Source: Anaerolineae bacterium (GTDB lineage Bacteria; Chloroflexota; Anaerolineae; Anaerolineales; Anaerolineaceae). From it: a stretch of 63,721 bases of DNA. Below the pieces are notes generated by a model, which was given only the letters and a program-made list of their open reading frames with translations, had not been told where the DNA came from and made no database searches. Positions 36,267-45,835 of this stretch are shown piece after piece. A program made the position numbers and the translations under genes. The DNA is taken from assembly GCA_011176685.1 (NCBI GenBank), contig DUED01000017.1, positions 1-63,721 on the forward strand, written 5' to 3'. Each line of letters opens with the position of its first letter. Position 1 is the stretch's first letter.

Positions 36267-37597
36267 TCCGTTGTAGTCTCTTCCAATTGTTCAAAAGCTG
36301 TTTGAGCAGCTATACCAGGATCTTCTCGCTGCTCTAAAACACTTTGCAGGGATTCTCTCAATATTGGCCCTAAACTGCTCAAAAGTTCGTTTTCTGGCTT
36401 GGCATGCGCAGAAATCAATATTTGCTTGATAGTATTCAAGGATGCTGAGTCTTGCCACCCTAACACAGAGGAAGGTCGCACAGGCAGATAACCGGCTGCA
36501 TATGTCCACTCTATAAGAAATTCTTCAGCAGTCAAATATTCAGCCAGTTGCATACTCCATTTAGCTGTTTGCGGATCATTCTCGGAGAGACATAAAAGCC
36601 ATCCAGTCGCAAGAGAATAAGGTTCAGTGCCCATTGACGGAAGTTGTATTGCCCCTTGAGATTTAATATTTGATTGAAGATAGTGTCTCATCCAAGTGAC
36701 TACCCAATCTGCCTGTCCATCCTGTAAAAGTTGCCAAATCTGCTCATTTGTTTGATAATTCATCAGGTTAGCTGAAAAAATCCCTCTCTTTACTCCAATA
36801 TCAATCTGCGCTAATACCTGCTCTAATATTTCAGGCTGAATAGTTGGATTCCCTTGCTGATCTAAAATTTTTCCTCCTGCTGATAGATAGAGAGCGTTTA
36901 GCACAATCGCATTGGGATCGTTAGCTGGAATATATAGCAATGAAGACTGCCTTTGTATATCCGACCAAGTTGCAATGTTATCTCCAATAATCTCGGAATT
37001 TGCAACAATTATTAAAGCATCGGCAATCCAAGGTAATCCATAAGGAACTCCATCAAACAGGGCAAGTTCTCTGGCATATTCATACCAATCTGATGAGTCA
37101 ATTGCTGTTGAATAATCCCCTATAGGATAAATCACCCCTTCTCTAGCAGCGTCCTCCATATCAGTTTGAGGCAAAATTACAAGAGAGGGTTTGGCTTGCG
37201 GTGCGACAAGGTCTGCATTTATGAGAGTCGCCAGTAAACTCCCCGGACCGCTGGATGCTTTTATCCTCACATTGATCTTCACCTGTGAATTTTCCTTTTC
37301 AAAATCATTCAAGCGCTGATAAAACATAGCTATCTGATTAGAATCTGTGTTTGGTGAAAACATCGATGGCGCCCAAATTGTTAAAATAACCTTTCCAGAT
37401 ACATCAACTGTAGGCTCAGGAGTTTCAATTGATTTCAAAGCCACACTTGTTTTAATATGCTCGGTAGTTCCAATGGATTCAGGGGTTTTGATCTCCTGTG
37501 AGAACAATCCTTCAACCAAGGACTCACCTTCGCACCCTACTAAGAGCAAAATTACCAGTATGAAGACAGCTATGAAATTACGGATTTTTTGATGCAT
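36263..37597 (-). CDS. Solute-binding lipoprotein (family 1 type), no permease nearby
   Basis: A 444-residue extracellular binding protein. Signal peptide with lipobox LLLVGC (Cys about 22), then TILTIWAPS-like start (KVILTIWAPSMF), the DAAREGVIYPIGDYS hinge segment and C-terminal WTYAAGYLPVRPS, as in sugar-binding proteins of ABC importers. No ABC permease or ATPase is adjacent; the operon instead holds a small membrane protein. ATG at 37597 chosen over an upstream TTG. It might be a sensor or share a permease elsewhere. Confidence 0.75.
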   Translation of the reverse strand: MHQKIRNFIAVFILVILLLVGCEGESLVEGLFSQEIKTPESIGTTEHIKTSVALKSIETPEPTVDVSGKVILTIWAPSMFSPNTDSNQIAMFYQRLNDFEKENSQVKINVRIKASSGPGSLLATLINADLVAPQAKPSLVILPQTDMEDAAREGVIYPIGDYSTAIDSSDWYEYARELALFDGVPYGLPWIADALIIVANSEIIGDNIATWSDIQRQSSLLYIPANDPNAIVLNALYLSAGGKILDQQGNPTIQPEILEQVLAQIDIGVKRGIFSANLMNYQTNEQIWQLLQDGQADWVVTWMRHYLQSNIKSQGAIQLPSMGTEPYSLATGWLLCLSENDPQTAKWSMQLAEYLTAEEFLIEWTYAAGYLPVRPSSVLGWQDSASLNTIKQILISAHAKPENELLSSLGPILRESLQSVLEQREDPGIAAQTAFEQLEETTTE

Positions 37598-37657
37598 ACT
37601 CAATTTCTCTCACATAAATACAACAACGTCATATTCTACCAATAATCTCTTTCAATC

Positions 37658-38038
37658 CTACGTACTTGTAGGAGATAGAGTAAATGTTGCGGTCGGAGTT
37701 GGTGTCTCTGAAGCAGTAGGAGTGTACGTGCATGTAGGCGTTGGTGTTTCACTGGGCGGAATCACATAGGTAATAGTATGTGTAAATGTCACAGTTATTG
37801 TGGGAGTAAGAGTAAGCGTTGTAGTTGAAACAGATGAAATTGCAGGCGCTTCAGTAGGAACAACAATGTTACCTTCAACTGACAACGTCCCAGTAGCAGC
37901 GGTTACACCGTTCCCATCCATTTTGCCAGTTCCCCATAATAGAAACAACCCTAAACAATAACATGGAATAGTCGCTAGGATAACAATTAATATAATTATA
38001 TGGGTTCTCGATCGACTATCTATTCTTTGAGCCATCAT
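37658..38038 (-). CDS. Membrane-anchored Thr/Pro-rich protein
   Basis: A 126-residue protein with one N-terminal helix (about 14-34, IIILIVILATIPCYCLGLFL) and an outer region that becomes a run of Thr, Pro, Ser and Glu, ending SPTST. It looks like a stalk without a folded domain at the end, of the type seen in Anaerolineae surface proteins. It may be truncated or serve as a spacer. No function assigned. Confidence 0.5.
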   Translation of the reverse strand: MMAQRIDSRSRTHIIILIVILATIPCYCLGLFLLWGTGKMDGNGVTAATGTLSVEGNIVVPTEAPAISSVSTTTLTLTPTITVTFTHTITYVIPPSETPTPTCTYTPTASETPTPTATFTLSPTST

Positions 38039-38247
38039 TTTTATTTGAAACCAAGACCACTATCTATTTTCGTTCAAACGCAATAATCATATCCCGAGTT
38101 CGCGAATCCTGCCAGTTACTCAATTTGCTATTCAATGGCGTATTAATAAATATTCCTTGCCAACTGAGCATACAACAAGCCAGTAGAAATAATTGGGGTT
38201 AAATTAAAAAAATCAACTATCCCACATCTTTACATTTACGGTGGCAT

Positions 38248-39210
38248 TTATTCATTGCGAATCTCTTCACTTACTTGCCGCACTGCCATATAGAGCTGTT
38301 CAGCTTTTAATTCAGCAACCGTCAAACAGGGAGCATCCAAACGATTAGCCAGCTCCAATGCTAATCCCTGGTCATATGTTTCCGCTTCCATGTTAATAAC
38401 CACACTGTGAATATCATCCTTGGAAATACGATCGGCAATCTGATATGCCTCTTCTAATGGCGCAAATGATCCCATGGCAACATTTCCGGCTCCATCCGTC
38501 ATAGTAATCAACAAGGGGCGTATATCGGGATGAAGCATCAGTTCCCGCTGTAAAACCTCATGTGCCATCTGCAAGCCAGCCGAAAGCGGCGTCTTGCCAC
38601 CAACAGGAATGCTGCGCAGTGCACGTTGAGCAAGCTGGATAGAATTTGTAGGCGGCAGCACCAGGGTCGCACGGTCTTTTTGAAAGACTATCAAACCAAC
38701 CCTATCCCGACGCTGGTATGCATCCTTCAATAGAGACAAAATCGCGCCTTTGGTGGCACTCATGCGTTCTGCAACTGCCATAGACCAGGAGGCATCTACT
38801 AAAAACAGAATGAGATTCGCTGCCCGGCGTACTCGCACTTTTTTCATATAATCATTGGAGTGCACATGAAAAGCGACTGAATCACCCTGCTCTTTGCGTT
38901 TTTTCTGGTATGGAGCAGCAGCACGAATAGTTGCATCAAAAGCCAGATCGCGCCAGTCACCATTTGCTGGATGGGCTCGAATATAGCGCCCACGTTTTCG
39001 ATCGGTTTGCGTACGCGAACGCCTCCCCCCATAGCTACGTACAATTTTATCCAAAGGCGTATCTAACCTACGAGGTGTAAAGGACTCGCCAATACGCACA
39101 TTTTGCCCCCCCTCCCACCAGTTAGCATTATATTGTTCAAAAACGCTCTGGGGGGGGATTGGCGTCTCACTCTTATCAGAAAGGGGGTCGCCAATTTCCT
39201 CCCCCTTCAT
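38248..39210 (-). CDS. Chelatase-like vWA protein (BchD/ChlD C-terminal type)
   Basis: A 320-residue protein with a von Willebrand A domain at about 130-315. The MIDAS motif is DASWSM (FLVDASWSMAVAERM), with the conserved TDG of MTDGAGN. The N-terminal 120 residues are basic and contain RRSRTQTDRKRGRYIRAHP, resembling the linker of chelatase D subunits, but the AAA-like domain of full BchD is absent. It overlaps the AAA+ gene by four bases (ATGA). No BchH or CobN subunit is in the window. Confidence 0.82.
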   Translation of the reverse strand: MKGEEIGDPLSDKSETPIPPQSVFEQYNANWWEGGQNVRIGESFTPRRLDTPLDKIVRSYGGRRSRTQTDRKRGRYIRAHPANGDWRDLAFDATIRAAAPYQKKRKEQGDSVAFHVHSNDYMKKVRVRRAANLILFLVDASWSMAVAERMSATKGAILSLLKDAYQRRDRVGLIVFQKDRATLVLPPTNSIQLAQRALRSIPVGGKTPLSAGLQMAHEVLQRELMLHPDIRPLLITMTDGAGNVAMGSFAPLEEAYQIADRISKDDIHSVVINMEAETYDQGLALELANRLDAPCLTVAELKAEQLYMAVRQVSEEIRNE

Positions 39211-40307
39211 ACTTTTTTTGGGGGCTTCTTCTCCTTGTTGACTGGCTCGGGTTTCTGTTCCCGATTAACTTCACCATTTGAGCCGACCAACTTCTCTATG
39301 TGCGCTTTCAATTCCTCCGCTCCAATTTCTGACACCTGTAAAGGTCCACCCCTTACTCTATGCAGCATAGCAAGTTCGGCTGATAAGGCAATATCCATAT
39401 CAGAAATTTTTAAATGTTCGTTAAAAGCCGCCTGAGCTCGCGCAGCTTTTAAAATTACTAAATCTGCACGGTGACCTTCTACATTCATCGAAGATGTTAA
39501 AGCTGCAATCGCTAATAAATCCCGACTTGAATGCGTGACCTGATCAACCAGCTTGCGCGCTTTTTCAATACGATTTGAGAGCTCTTTCTCGCGCGGCAGC
39601 CACTCCTGACGAAAAGCTTCAGCATCCTGTTCAAAGGCCAGATGGCGTTCCATAATTTGGACCCGCTCCCTCGAACCGCGGATGCCACGAATTTCCACCG
39701 ATAAGCCAAAACGGTCTAAAAGCTGCGGCCGCAATTCACCCTCCTCCGGGTTCATAGTACCTACCAGAATAAAATGTGCAGGATGTGCGAAGGAAATGCC
39801 TTCACGCTCAACAAAATTCATGCCCATTGCAGCAGAATCAAGCAACACATCTACAACGTGATCATCCAGCAGGTTCACCTCATCGATATACAGCAAGCCA
39901 CGGTTGGCAGCAGCTAACACACCCGCTTCAAAACGCCGTTCTCCCTTCTGTATAGCCAGCTCAATATCCAGCGTGCCTACGACACGGTCTTCTGTAGCGG
40001 AAACAGGCAAGTCAATAAACGGCGTACGGCAGGTCGAAACAGGTAATTTATCACCCCGCTCTACGCGCTCACGGCATTCGGTACACCAGGTTTCAGGACG
40101 GTCCGGGTCACAGGCAAAGCGGCAATCACTGACAACCTTAACCTGCGGCAACAATGCCGCCAGCGCGCGCGCTGCTGTGGATTTAGCTGTCCCACGCTCC
40201 CCACGGATGAGAACACCGCCAATACGTGTATCAACCGCATTGAGAATTAGAGCACGCTTCATGCTCTCTTGACCAACAATAGCTGTAAAAGGGTAAATTA
40301 CTCTCAT
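39207..40307 (-). CDS. Chelatase-like AAA+ ATPase (BchI/ChlI type)
   Basis: A 366-residue AAA+ ATPase. Walker A is GERGTAKST, Walker B LLYIDEVNLL, with the chelatase inserts RTPFIDLPVSATEDRVVGTL and ILVGTMNPEEGELRPQLLDR. A cysteine cluster CDPDRPETWCTEC is typical of BchI. It would drive metal insertion with a large H subunit, or act as a MoxR-like chaperone with the vWA protein next to it. ATG at 40307 is preferred over TTG at 40313 because AGGA lies seven bases before it. Confidence 0.85.
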   Translation of the reverse strand: MRVIYPFTAIVGQESMKRALILNAVDTRIGGVLIRGERGTAKSTAARALAALLPQVKVVSDCRFACDPDRPETWCTECRERVERGDKLPVSTCRTPFIDLPVSATEDRVVGTLDIELAIQKGERRFEAGVLAAANRGLLYIDEVNLLDDHVVDVLLDSAAMGMNFVEREGISFAHPAHFILVGTMNPEEGELRPQLLDRFGLSVEIRGIRGSRERVQIMERHLAFEQDAEAFRQEWLPREKELSNRIEKARKLVDQVTHSSRDLLAIAALTSSMNVEGHRADLVILKAARAQAAFNEHLKISDMDIALSAELAMLHRVRGGPLQVSEIGAEELKAHIEKLVGSNGEVNREQKPEPVNKEKKPPKKV

Positions 40308-40497
40308 ATACAAATCCTGATTTGATCTTGCCGTGTAAGTTTACCACCCATAGATAGTAAAGAAAATCAGACTTCAATGTATTTATCTAAAATATTCTCT
40401 GCTTCCAAGATGGGAATTATATTACCTGAAAACTCTCTTCGTTATCAGTCCTCAACCAGACACCAAGACTAGCCAGAGCCAGGCGTAGATTCATCCA

Positions 40498-41193
40498 TCA
40501 GGGTTCCGGCTGGGTTTTACGGAATGTCACATCGCCACTCCAACATGTGGCCCCATTCGGATCTATGACTTCAACTGAATAAGTAACTAACCATAAGGGA
40601 GGATTGACTACCCAACTATGCAGTAAATGTGCATATCCAATATTCGGATTTGCTGCTGACGGAATTAATTCAACAGCATAAAAATTTTGGTTATTATGCA
40701 ATTGCTTTACCTCCACCTGTGTTCCTTTTACAACTGGCGAATCAAAAGTGAATACCAATGTGCAAAGGTTGCCAGGGATGTGCATAATATTTAACCCATT
40801 TTCAACGATTCCTGGCCTCCCATTCTTCGGCATGCCAGAACATCCGTAATCCATTTCATCAGGTACACCATAACCTAACGGCATACACCAACCCGAAAGT
40901 CCATCCAACATTTGACCAGGTACAAAATTAGCATCATGGGTTGCAGTGCTAGAAGCAGAGGGAGTGGTTGCGCCTGGCTGCGGTAATTCTACAGTTGTCA
41001 GAGGGGTTATTGTGGCTGACGGTAGCGATGTGGCAGTTACTACCACTTCCACGATTTCCGTCACCACGACGGTCTGAGGTACCAGAACAGTAGATTCAAT
41101 CACGGTTGCTTCCGGACTTATACAAGCACTTACCAAGAACATCATAAAGACCAAGACCAGAAACAAACTATATTTCAACCTTGCTTCATGCAT
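40498..41193 (-). CDS. Predicted lipoprotein of unknown function
   Basis: With the start at ATG 41193 (AAGG upstream) the protein has 231 residues and a standard signal peptide with lipobox LVSAC. A Thr/Val/Pro-rich stalk (TATSLPSATITPLTTVELPQ) leads to a C-terminal domain of about 130 residues with two Cys pairs (GWCMPLGYG, DYGCSGMP, GATCWSGD). I do not recognise the family. It probably sits on the outer face of the membrane. Confidence 0.6.
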   Translation of the reverse strand: MHEARLKYSLFLVLVFMMFLVSACISPEATVIESTVLVPQTVVVTEIVEVVVTATSLPSATITPLTTVELPQPGATTPSASSTATHDANFVPGQMLDGLSGWCMPLGYGVPDEMDYGCSGMPKNGRPGIVENGLNIMHIPGNLCTLVFTFDSPVVKGTQVEVKQLHNNQNFYAVELIPSAANPNIGYAHLLHSWVVNPPLWLVTYSVEVIDPNGATCWSGDVTFRKTQPEP

Positions 41194-41330
41194 ACTACCT
41201 TTTCCTTCATAATTATCATTCATGACCACGTTGATTATACACTTTCAGAATTTACTGTCTTCTGTAGATAATTTCCATTAATAACCCGAATTAATTCAGA
41301 TATAATCACTTTATTAATCTACATACAAAA

Positions 41331-41522
41331 ATGGATAATAATGACAAGAGAGATTCTTTTAAAGAATTGAAACTTCTGAATATTCTACGAGAAACCGCTG
41401 AAACGCTTCATGATATTGGTCTCGGTAATGAATTTCTTTGGCTTATCGCTCTACCGTTGTTCTGGTCAAGGAAGACAGTTTATGAAATTTCTATCAAATC
41501 CATTTTTCACATCCTACCTTGA
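41331..41522 (+). CDS. Doubtful small ORF upstream of gpsA-like gene
   Basis: A 63-residue frame starting MDNNDKRDSFKELKLLNILR. A TATAAT lies at 41301-41306, but there is no ribosome site, and the C-terminal part does not look like a globular protein. It may be a remnant or chance frame. Confidence 0.2.
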   Translation: MDNNDKRDSFKELKLLNILRETAETLHDIGLGNEFLWLIALPLFWSRKTVYEISIKSIFHILP

Positions 41523-41573
41523 ATTTACTAAACACATATATATATCTAAAAAACCATAAGGAGAATTGAAGAA

Positions 41574-42620
41574 ATGAAAGTAGCAATTGTAGGTGCTGGT
41601 TTAATGGGAACCGGGATTGCATGGCCGTTGAGTGACAACAATCATGAAATCCGGCTGGTAGGGACACATTTGGATAAACACATCATTAAGAGTTGTAAAG
41701 AACAGAATTATCATCCCAGGTTGAAACGCTTCCTTCCAGATAGAGTAACGCCCTACTATGTTGAAGAGATTGAACAGGCACTGGACGGTGTAGATTTTCT
41801 CGTCAGTGGTGTTAATTCACTTGGTGCACACTGGATAGGAAAAACTATTAGCCCCTATCTTCTAGACGGACAGAAAATTATTGCAGTGACAAAGGGTTTA
41901 GAAGCAAGCTCAGAAGGTGAATTGCTTATTTTGCCAGATATTCTCTACTCCGAACTTTCCAAATCTATCCGAGATAAAGTAAGTCTGGCAGCCATCGGTG
42001 GACCATGTATCGCAGGAGAATTAGCAGGTCGTCGACAGAGCTGCGTAGTCTTTGCATCCAGAGATATTGAAACAGCTAAATTCCTGGCAAAGGCATTTCG
42101 AACGGACTATTATCATATCTGGCCAAGCAGCGACTTACTCAGCTTAGAAGTCAGTGTGGGAATGAAAAATGCTTATGCCATGGCAGTCGGCATGGCACAA
42201 GGCGCATTAGAGAAAGCGGGTGGCGTAGACGAAGCTGGAGCGCTCATGCATAACCTTGCAGCTGCGATTTTTGCACAGGGCTGCACTGAAATCAGCCGCG
42301 TCCTCACAGCAATAGGCGCTGATCCGTCTTTTGCTTATAAACTACCTGGAGCCGGGGACCTATTTGTTACCAGTGCAGGAGGTCGGTCTGTTACCTTGGG
42401 CAAGTTGCTGGCAAAAGGTCACTCCTATGCTGAAGCACAGGAAATCATGAAAGGTGAAACGCTCGAAGCAGTTTATATAGTACAGCAAATGGCACAAATA
42501 CTTTCTGCCAAGCGAACAAATACAGCAATTAATAAGGGAAGTATCCCTTTAATGGAACATCTCATCGAGGTTATTACGGAAGGCAAATCTTTAGATATTA
42601 ATTTGGATGCCTTCTTTTAA
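41574..42620 (+). CDS. NAD(P)-dependent glycerol-3-phosphate dehydrogenase (GpsA-like)
   Basis: A 348-residue two-domain dehydrogenase. Rossmann motif GAGLMGTGIAWPL, GPCIAGELAGRRQS for the substrate-side loop, and the catalytic region SVGMKNAYAMAVGMAQGALE with the conserved Lys, then GAGDLFVTS. Divergent from canonical GpsA (no GNPTALA), so a paralogue with other substrate preference is possible. A PlsY-like gene lies at 56 kb, fitting glycerolipid synthesis. AAGGAG precedes the ATG by 11 bases. The next 475 bases (42621-43096) hold nothing I can name. Confidence 0.82.
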   Translation: MKVAIVGAGLMGTGIAWPLSDNNHEIRLVGTHLDKHIIKSCKEQNYHPRLKRFLPDRVTPYYVEEIEQALDGVDFLVSGVNSLGAHWIGKTISPYLLDGQKIIAVTKGLEASSEGELLILPDILYSELSKSIRDKVSLAAIGGPCIAGELAGRRQSCVVFASRDIETAKFLAKAFRTDYYHIWPSSDLLSLEVSVGMKNAYAMAVGMAQGALEKAGGVDEAGALMHNLAAAIFAQGCTEISRVLTAIGADPSFAYKLPGAGDLFVTSAGGRSVTLGKLLAKGHSYAEAQEIMKGETLEAVYIVQQMAQILSAKRTNTAINKGSIPLMEHLIEVITEGKSLDINLDAFF

Positions 42621-43096
42621 TAAAACTCAACAAAAAAGTTTTTGTTTCAAAAAGCTTCGATCCTAGGCATGAATTCAATGACTTTTAATTATGAAACAAG
42701 CTGGAAACCGACATTTGCAAACAAGTACTATAGTCGAAATTACCCCTTCCAGCAATGATTAAATAACTTCTCAAACAAGTATAATAAATATTCTTCGGAT
42801 GTTATTTTCCAATACAATATAAATAAACAATCACCATTTCCAGGTTTTACGGGGAACTTAAATACGAATTAATTTTTTCTTATCTCCCTGCTTAAAACCA
42901 TATAATAGTGAATATCCATTAGTGATTAATCATAAAAAGAATCCCGACAGTAATAATTGTGTTATTACTTATGTCCAAATAGAATATAGACTGCCAAGTG
43001 CACCACATTTAATGATATATTTAGAAATATAGGAAAGATGCAGAATTTCTTAATTAATTATATTTTAAGCTATTATCGGTGATTTAAAAATCATAA

Positions 43097-44716
43097 ATGT
43101 CCAAGACAAAACCTCTAATTATTGAAAACCTATCCTTCCGTTATCGCATCCGTGAGGATCTGGCAATAAAGAAAATCAACCTGTCCTTTGAAAAAGGGCG
43201 GGTTATTTTAATTGCTGGAGCGAGTGGATGTGGAAAAACAACTCTAATCCGTTGTATTAACGGGCTAATCCCCCGTAGCTATAAGGGAGAAATGACCGGA
43301 CGGATTATGCTAAATGGGAAAGATATCACCGGGATGAAACTGGCTGACATTTCCCAGGTCATTGGCACAGTACTGCAGGATCCAGAACGGCAGATCTTGG
43401 GCACAAAAGTCATCAATGAAGTCGCTTTTGGATTAGAAAACCTCAGGTTTTCACGTTCCGAAATTTTGCAGAGAATAAAGGAAGCGCTGACGCATTTGAA
43501 CATCTCCGACTTACAAGACCGGGATACTTTTAATCTTTCTGGTGGTGAAAAACAAAAAGTAGCCCTAGCAGGGGTATTGGCTATGCGTCCAAGCATTCTG
43601 CTGCTGGATGAGCCGCTCGCAAGTCTTGACCCAGCTAGCTCGGAAGAAGCACTTGCGATGGTACGCAATCTGGCAGATGAAGGCATGACTGTCCTACTTG
43701 TAGAGCACCGCGTCGAAGATGTGCTTAAGATCAAACCAGAGAGGATAATCTTCCTTTCTAATGGAGAAATCCGATATGACGGGATAACCGCTAATTTAGA
43801 TCAATCAATAAATTACCGTGAAGTTAAGCTCCCCGCAAATATGATCATAGCAAGGGCAAAGCAAGAGCCGCCGAAGAAATGTTTTGCTCCACCTGAAGTC
43901 CAAAAACAATATGGGCATTCGTCTCTAGTGGAATTCCGCAATGTAAAATTCTATTATGAGAAAGGCGTTGAAGTCCTGAAAGGCATTTCTTTAAATATCC
44001 ATAAGGGTGACGTTATCGCTGTATTAGGACCAAATGGAGCAGGTAAAACGACATTAGTAAAACATGCTATTGGCTTGCTTAAACCTAAAAGTGGCCAAGT
44101 GTTAGTTGAGAATCGCGACACCAGCGAACTGAGTGTTGCTGAGGTCGCTCAAACACTGGGATACGTATTTCAAAGCCCAAGTCATATGCTCTTCGCTCCT
44201 AGTGTGGAGGAGGAGTTAGCTTTTGGTCCAACAAATCTTGGGCATAATTCCGAAAAAATTAGAGAGGAGGTGAGTGAAGCTATTCAAATAGTCAACCTTT
44301 CTGGTCTAGGGAAAAGCCCACCGCTAGCGCTTTCTTTCGGCCAGCAGAAGCGAGTCAGTATCGCTGCAGTTCTGGCTATGCGCTCAAAAATTTTAGTCAT
44401 GGATGAACCCTCAGCCGGTCAGGATTACCTCAATTACATCGACTTCATGGATTCTATCTTGCAACTGCCCAACTTTGAGGCAATTCTATTCATTAGCCAT
44501 GATATTGACCTGGCTGTGATCTATGCAAATCGTGTGCTGATTATCAATGATGGTCAACTTATCAGCGATGGCAAACCGCAAGATGTTTTAAGGAATCTGC
44601 CACATTTGCGCTCAAACCGTTTGGTGCCAACAACGTTGCTGCAGACCAATCTTCAACTATTTTCACAGACGGGTAAATTCTATCGCGCTGAAGCACTGGC
44701 ACATATTAACGCATAG
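43097..44716 (+). CDS. ECF transporter, fused double ATPase (EcfA-EcfA')
   Basis: A 539-residue protein with two ABC ATPase domains in one chain. Walker A motifs are GASGCGKTTL and GPNGAGKTTL; signatures LSGGEKQKVA and LSFGQQKRVS; both have Walker B with LLLDEP/LVMDEP. Together with the S component and the T protein that follow it makes an energy-coupling-factor importer for a vitamin or metal. It heads the operon; no riboswitch was recognised before it. Full length and intact. Confidence 0.9.
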   Translation: MSKTKPLIIENLSFRYRIREDLAIKKINLSFEKGRVILIAGASGCGKTTLIRCINGLIPRSYKGEMTGRIMLNGKDITGMKLADISQVIGTVLQDPERQILGTKVINEVAFGLENLRFSRSEILQRIKEALTHLNISDLQDRDTFNLSGGEKQKVALAGVLAMRPSILLLDEPLASLDPASSEEALAMVRNLADEGMTVLLVEHRVEDVLKIKPERIIFLSNGEIRYDGITANLDQSINYREVKLPANMIIARAKQEPPKKCFAPPEVQKQYGHSSLVEFRNVKFYYEKGVEVLKGISLNIHKGDVIAVLGPNGAGKTTLVKHAIGLLKPKSGQVLVENRDTSELSVAEVAQTLGYVFQSPSHMLFAPSVEEELAFGPTNLGHNSEKIREEVSEAIQIVNLSGLGKSPPLALSFGQQKRVSIAAVLAMRSKILVMDEPSAGQDYLNYIDFMDSILQLPNFEAILFISHDIDLAVIYANRVLIINDGQLISDGKPQDVLRNLPHLRSNRLVPTTLLQTNLQLFSQTGKFYRAEALAHINA

Positions 44717-44778
44717 GCAGAGATAATTAGAAGGTTGACAAAATATAAATAAATTTAATCAATAGTTCTTACAAATTA

Positions 44779-44795
44779 GGGTTGGCAACCCCTGT
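44779..44795 (+). other. Small hairpin before the ECF S component
   Basis: GGGTT-GGC-AACCC (44779-44791) followed by CTGTAAAAAATAAAAAAAA about 40 bases before the S-component ATG. It resembles a preQ1-I riboswitch in outline, but the ACUA pairing segment and the loop sequence are missing. I call it only a hairpin. Confidence 0.35.
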
Positions 44796-44832
44796 AAAAA
44801 ATAAAAAAAATATAATCCTATTGGAGTAAATC

Positions 44833-45765
44833 ATGAAAAATAAAACATTTTCGGTTTTCATAGCGCTTGTAGCTGTTGTCGTCTTCTTCTTAGGTATATG
44901 GCAAATTGGTAAGACTTTGAATCCCAGCCTAGACCTAGATGAGACAGCTTTGTTGCGCTTTGTGTTTGTAGGTTTGGGCCTTTTGATCGCCTTTCTGATT
45001 TATCTGGCCACCAGCAAGCATAAAATGTGGGAGGTTGGCACTCGCGAGGTAGTCTATATGGCAATCGGCGCCGCACTGTATGCCATCTTCTCTTATATGT
45101 TCAACGGTACAGTATTCGTTGTGCCCTCAGTAAGTCAGGTTGCTCTGCGTCCGGCTATCGCCATCCCAATGTTCTTTGGTTATGCATTTGGTCCTGTGGT
45201 TGGCTTATTCTCCGGTGCAGTGGGCAATATGTTCGGTGATGCACTAACCGGTTTCGGCCTCTCTCCACAGTGGAGTGTTGGCAACGGCTTAGTAGGCTTC
45301 ATTGCTGGCCTTTCCTGGCTGTTCGCAGAGAAAAAGAAAGGCATTGATACTGTGCTAATTATCAGTGCATTTCTAACTGCCGTAGCCACAGTCTTCTATT
45401 TTATGAACCCCACGCAGGCAAATACTTTGTTCTACGATGTCGATAATGGTATCTTTGGTGATGCGCCGATTACATTGATCGCAGGTATCTCCGTGGTCAT
45501 TGGCTTTGTGCTAGTGCTACTGGTACGCATACTATCTGGCAAGAATATCGAAGTCGCTTCTGCTGTTACCTGGAGTATGCTGGGCAACCTGTTAGGAATC
45601 GGCTTTGCAGCGATATCTGATATTTGGATCAACGGTTATCCCCCGGCAATCGCTATTGTCGGAGAGTTCATCCCCGCTGCAGGACCAAACCTGATCTTCG
45701 CAGCAATTCTAGTACCAATTCTTGTGGGTGCCTTTGCGGCTACCCGCCGGCAGACTGGAAGATAA
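44833..45765 (+). CDS. ECF transporter substrate-binding (S) component
   Basis: A 310-residue membrane protein with about 8-9 helices. The core (about 75-230) has the S-component pattern: GTREVVYMAIGAALYAIF, LRPAIAIPMFFGYAFGPVVG and LFSGAVGNMFGDAL. Two helices precede the core, which makes it longer than usual S proteins. The ligand cannot be deduced; the core resembles vitamin-type S subunits. It starts behind TTGGAG and lies between ATPase and T genes. Confidence 0.85.
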   Translation: MKNKTFSVFIALVAVVVFFLGIWQIGKTLNPSLDLDETALLRFVFVGLGLLIAFLIYLATSKHKMWEVGTREVVYMAIGAALYAIFSYMFNGTVFVVPSVSQVALRPAIAIPMFFGYAFGPVVGLFSGAVGNMFGDALTGFGLSPQWSVGNGLVGFIAGLSWLFAEKKKGIDTVLIISAFLTAVATVFYFMNPTQANTLFYDVDNGIFGDAPITLIAGISVVIGFVLVLLVRILSGKNIEVASAVTWSMLGNLLGIGFAAISDIWINGYPPAIAIVGEFIPAAGPNLIFAAILVPILVGAFAATRRQTGR

Positions 45766-45781
45766 AAAGAAATTAATACAC

Positions 45782-45813
45782 AGCAGCCAGCGGTAAAAAA
45801 GCCGCTGGCTGCT
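45782..45813 (+). other. Strong intercistronic hairpin in the ECF operon
   Basis: AGCAGCCAGCGG (45782-45793) and CCGCTGGCTGCT (45802-45813) pair perfectly over 12 bases with an 8-base A-rich loop. No T-run follows, so it is not a standard terminator. It may set mRNA stability or lower expression of the T gene. Confidence 0.75.
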
Positions 45814-45835
45814 CACGACTAATAAAAGGAATGAC

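Noticed and set aside
44771-44800. preQ1-I riboswitch before the ECF S component
   Set aside because: The hairpin and A-rich tail look alike, but the conserved loop and the ACUA pairing strand are missing, and the operon head lies upstream at 43097.
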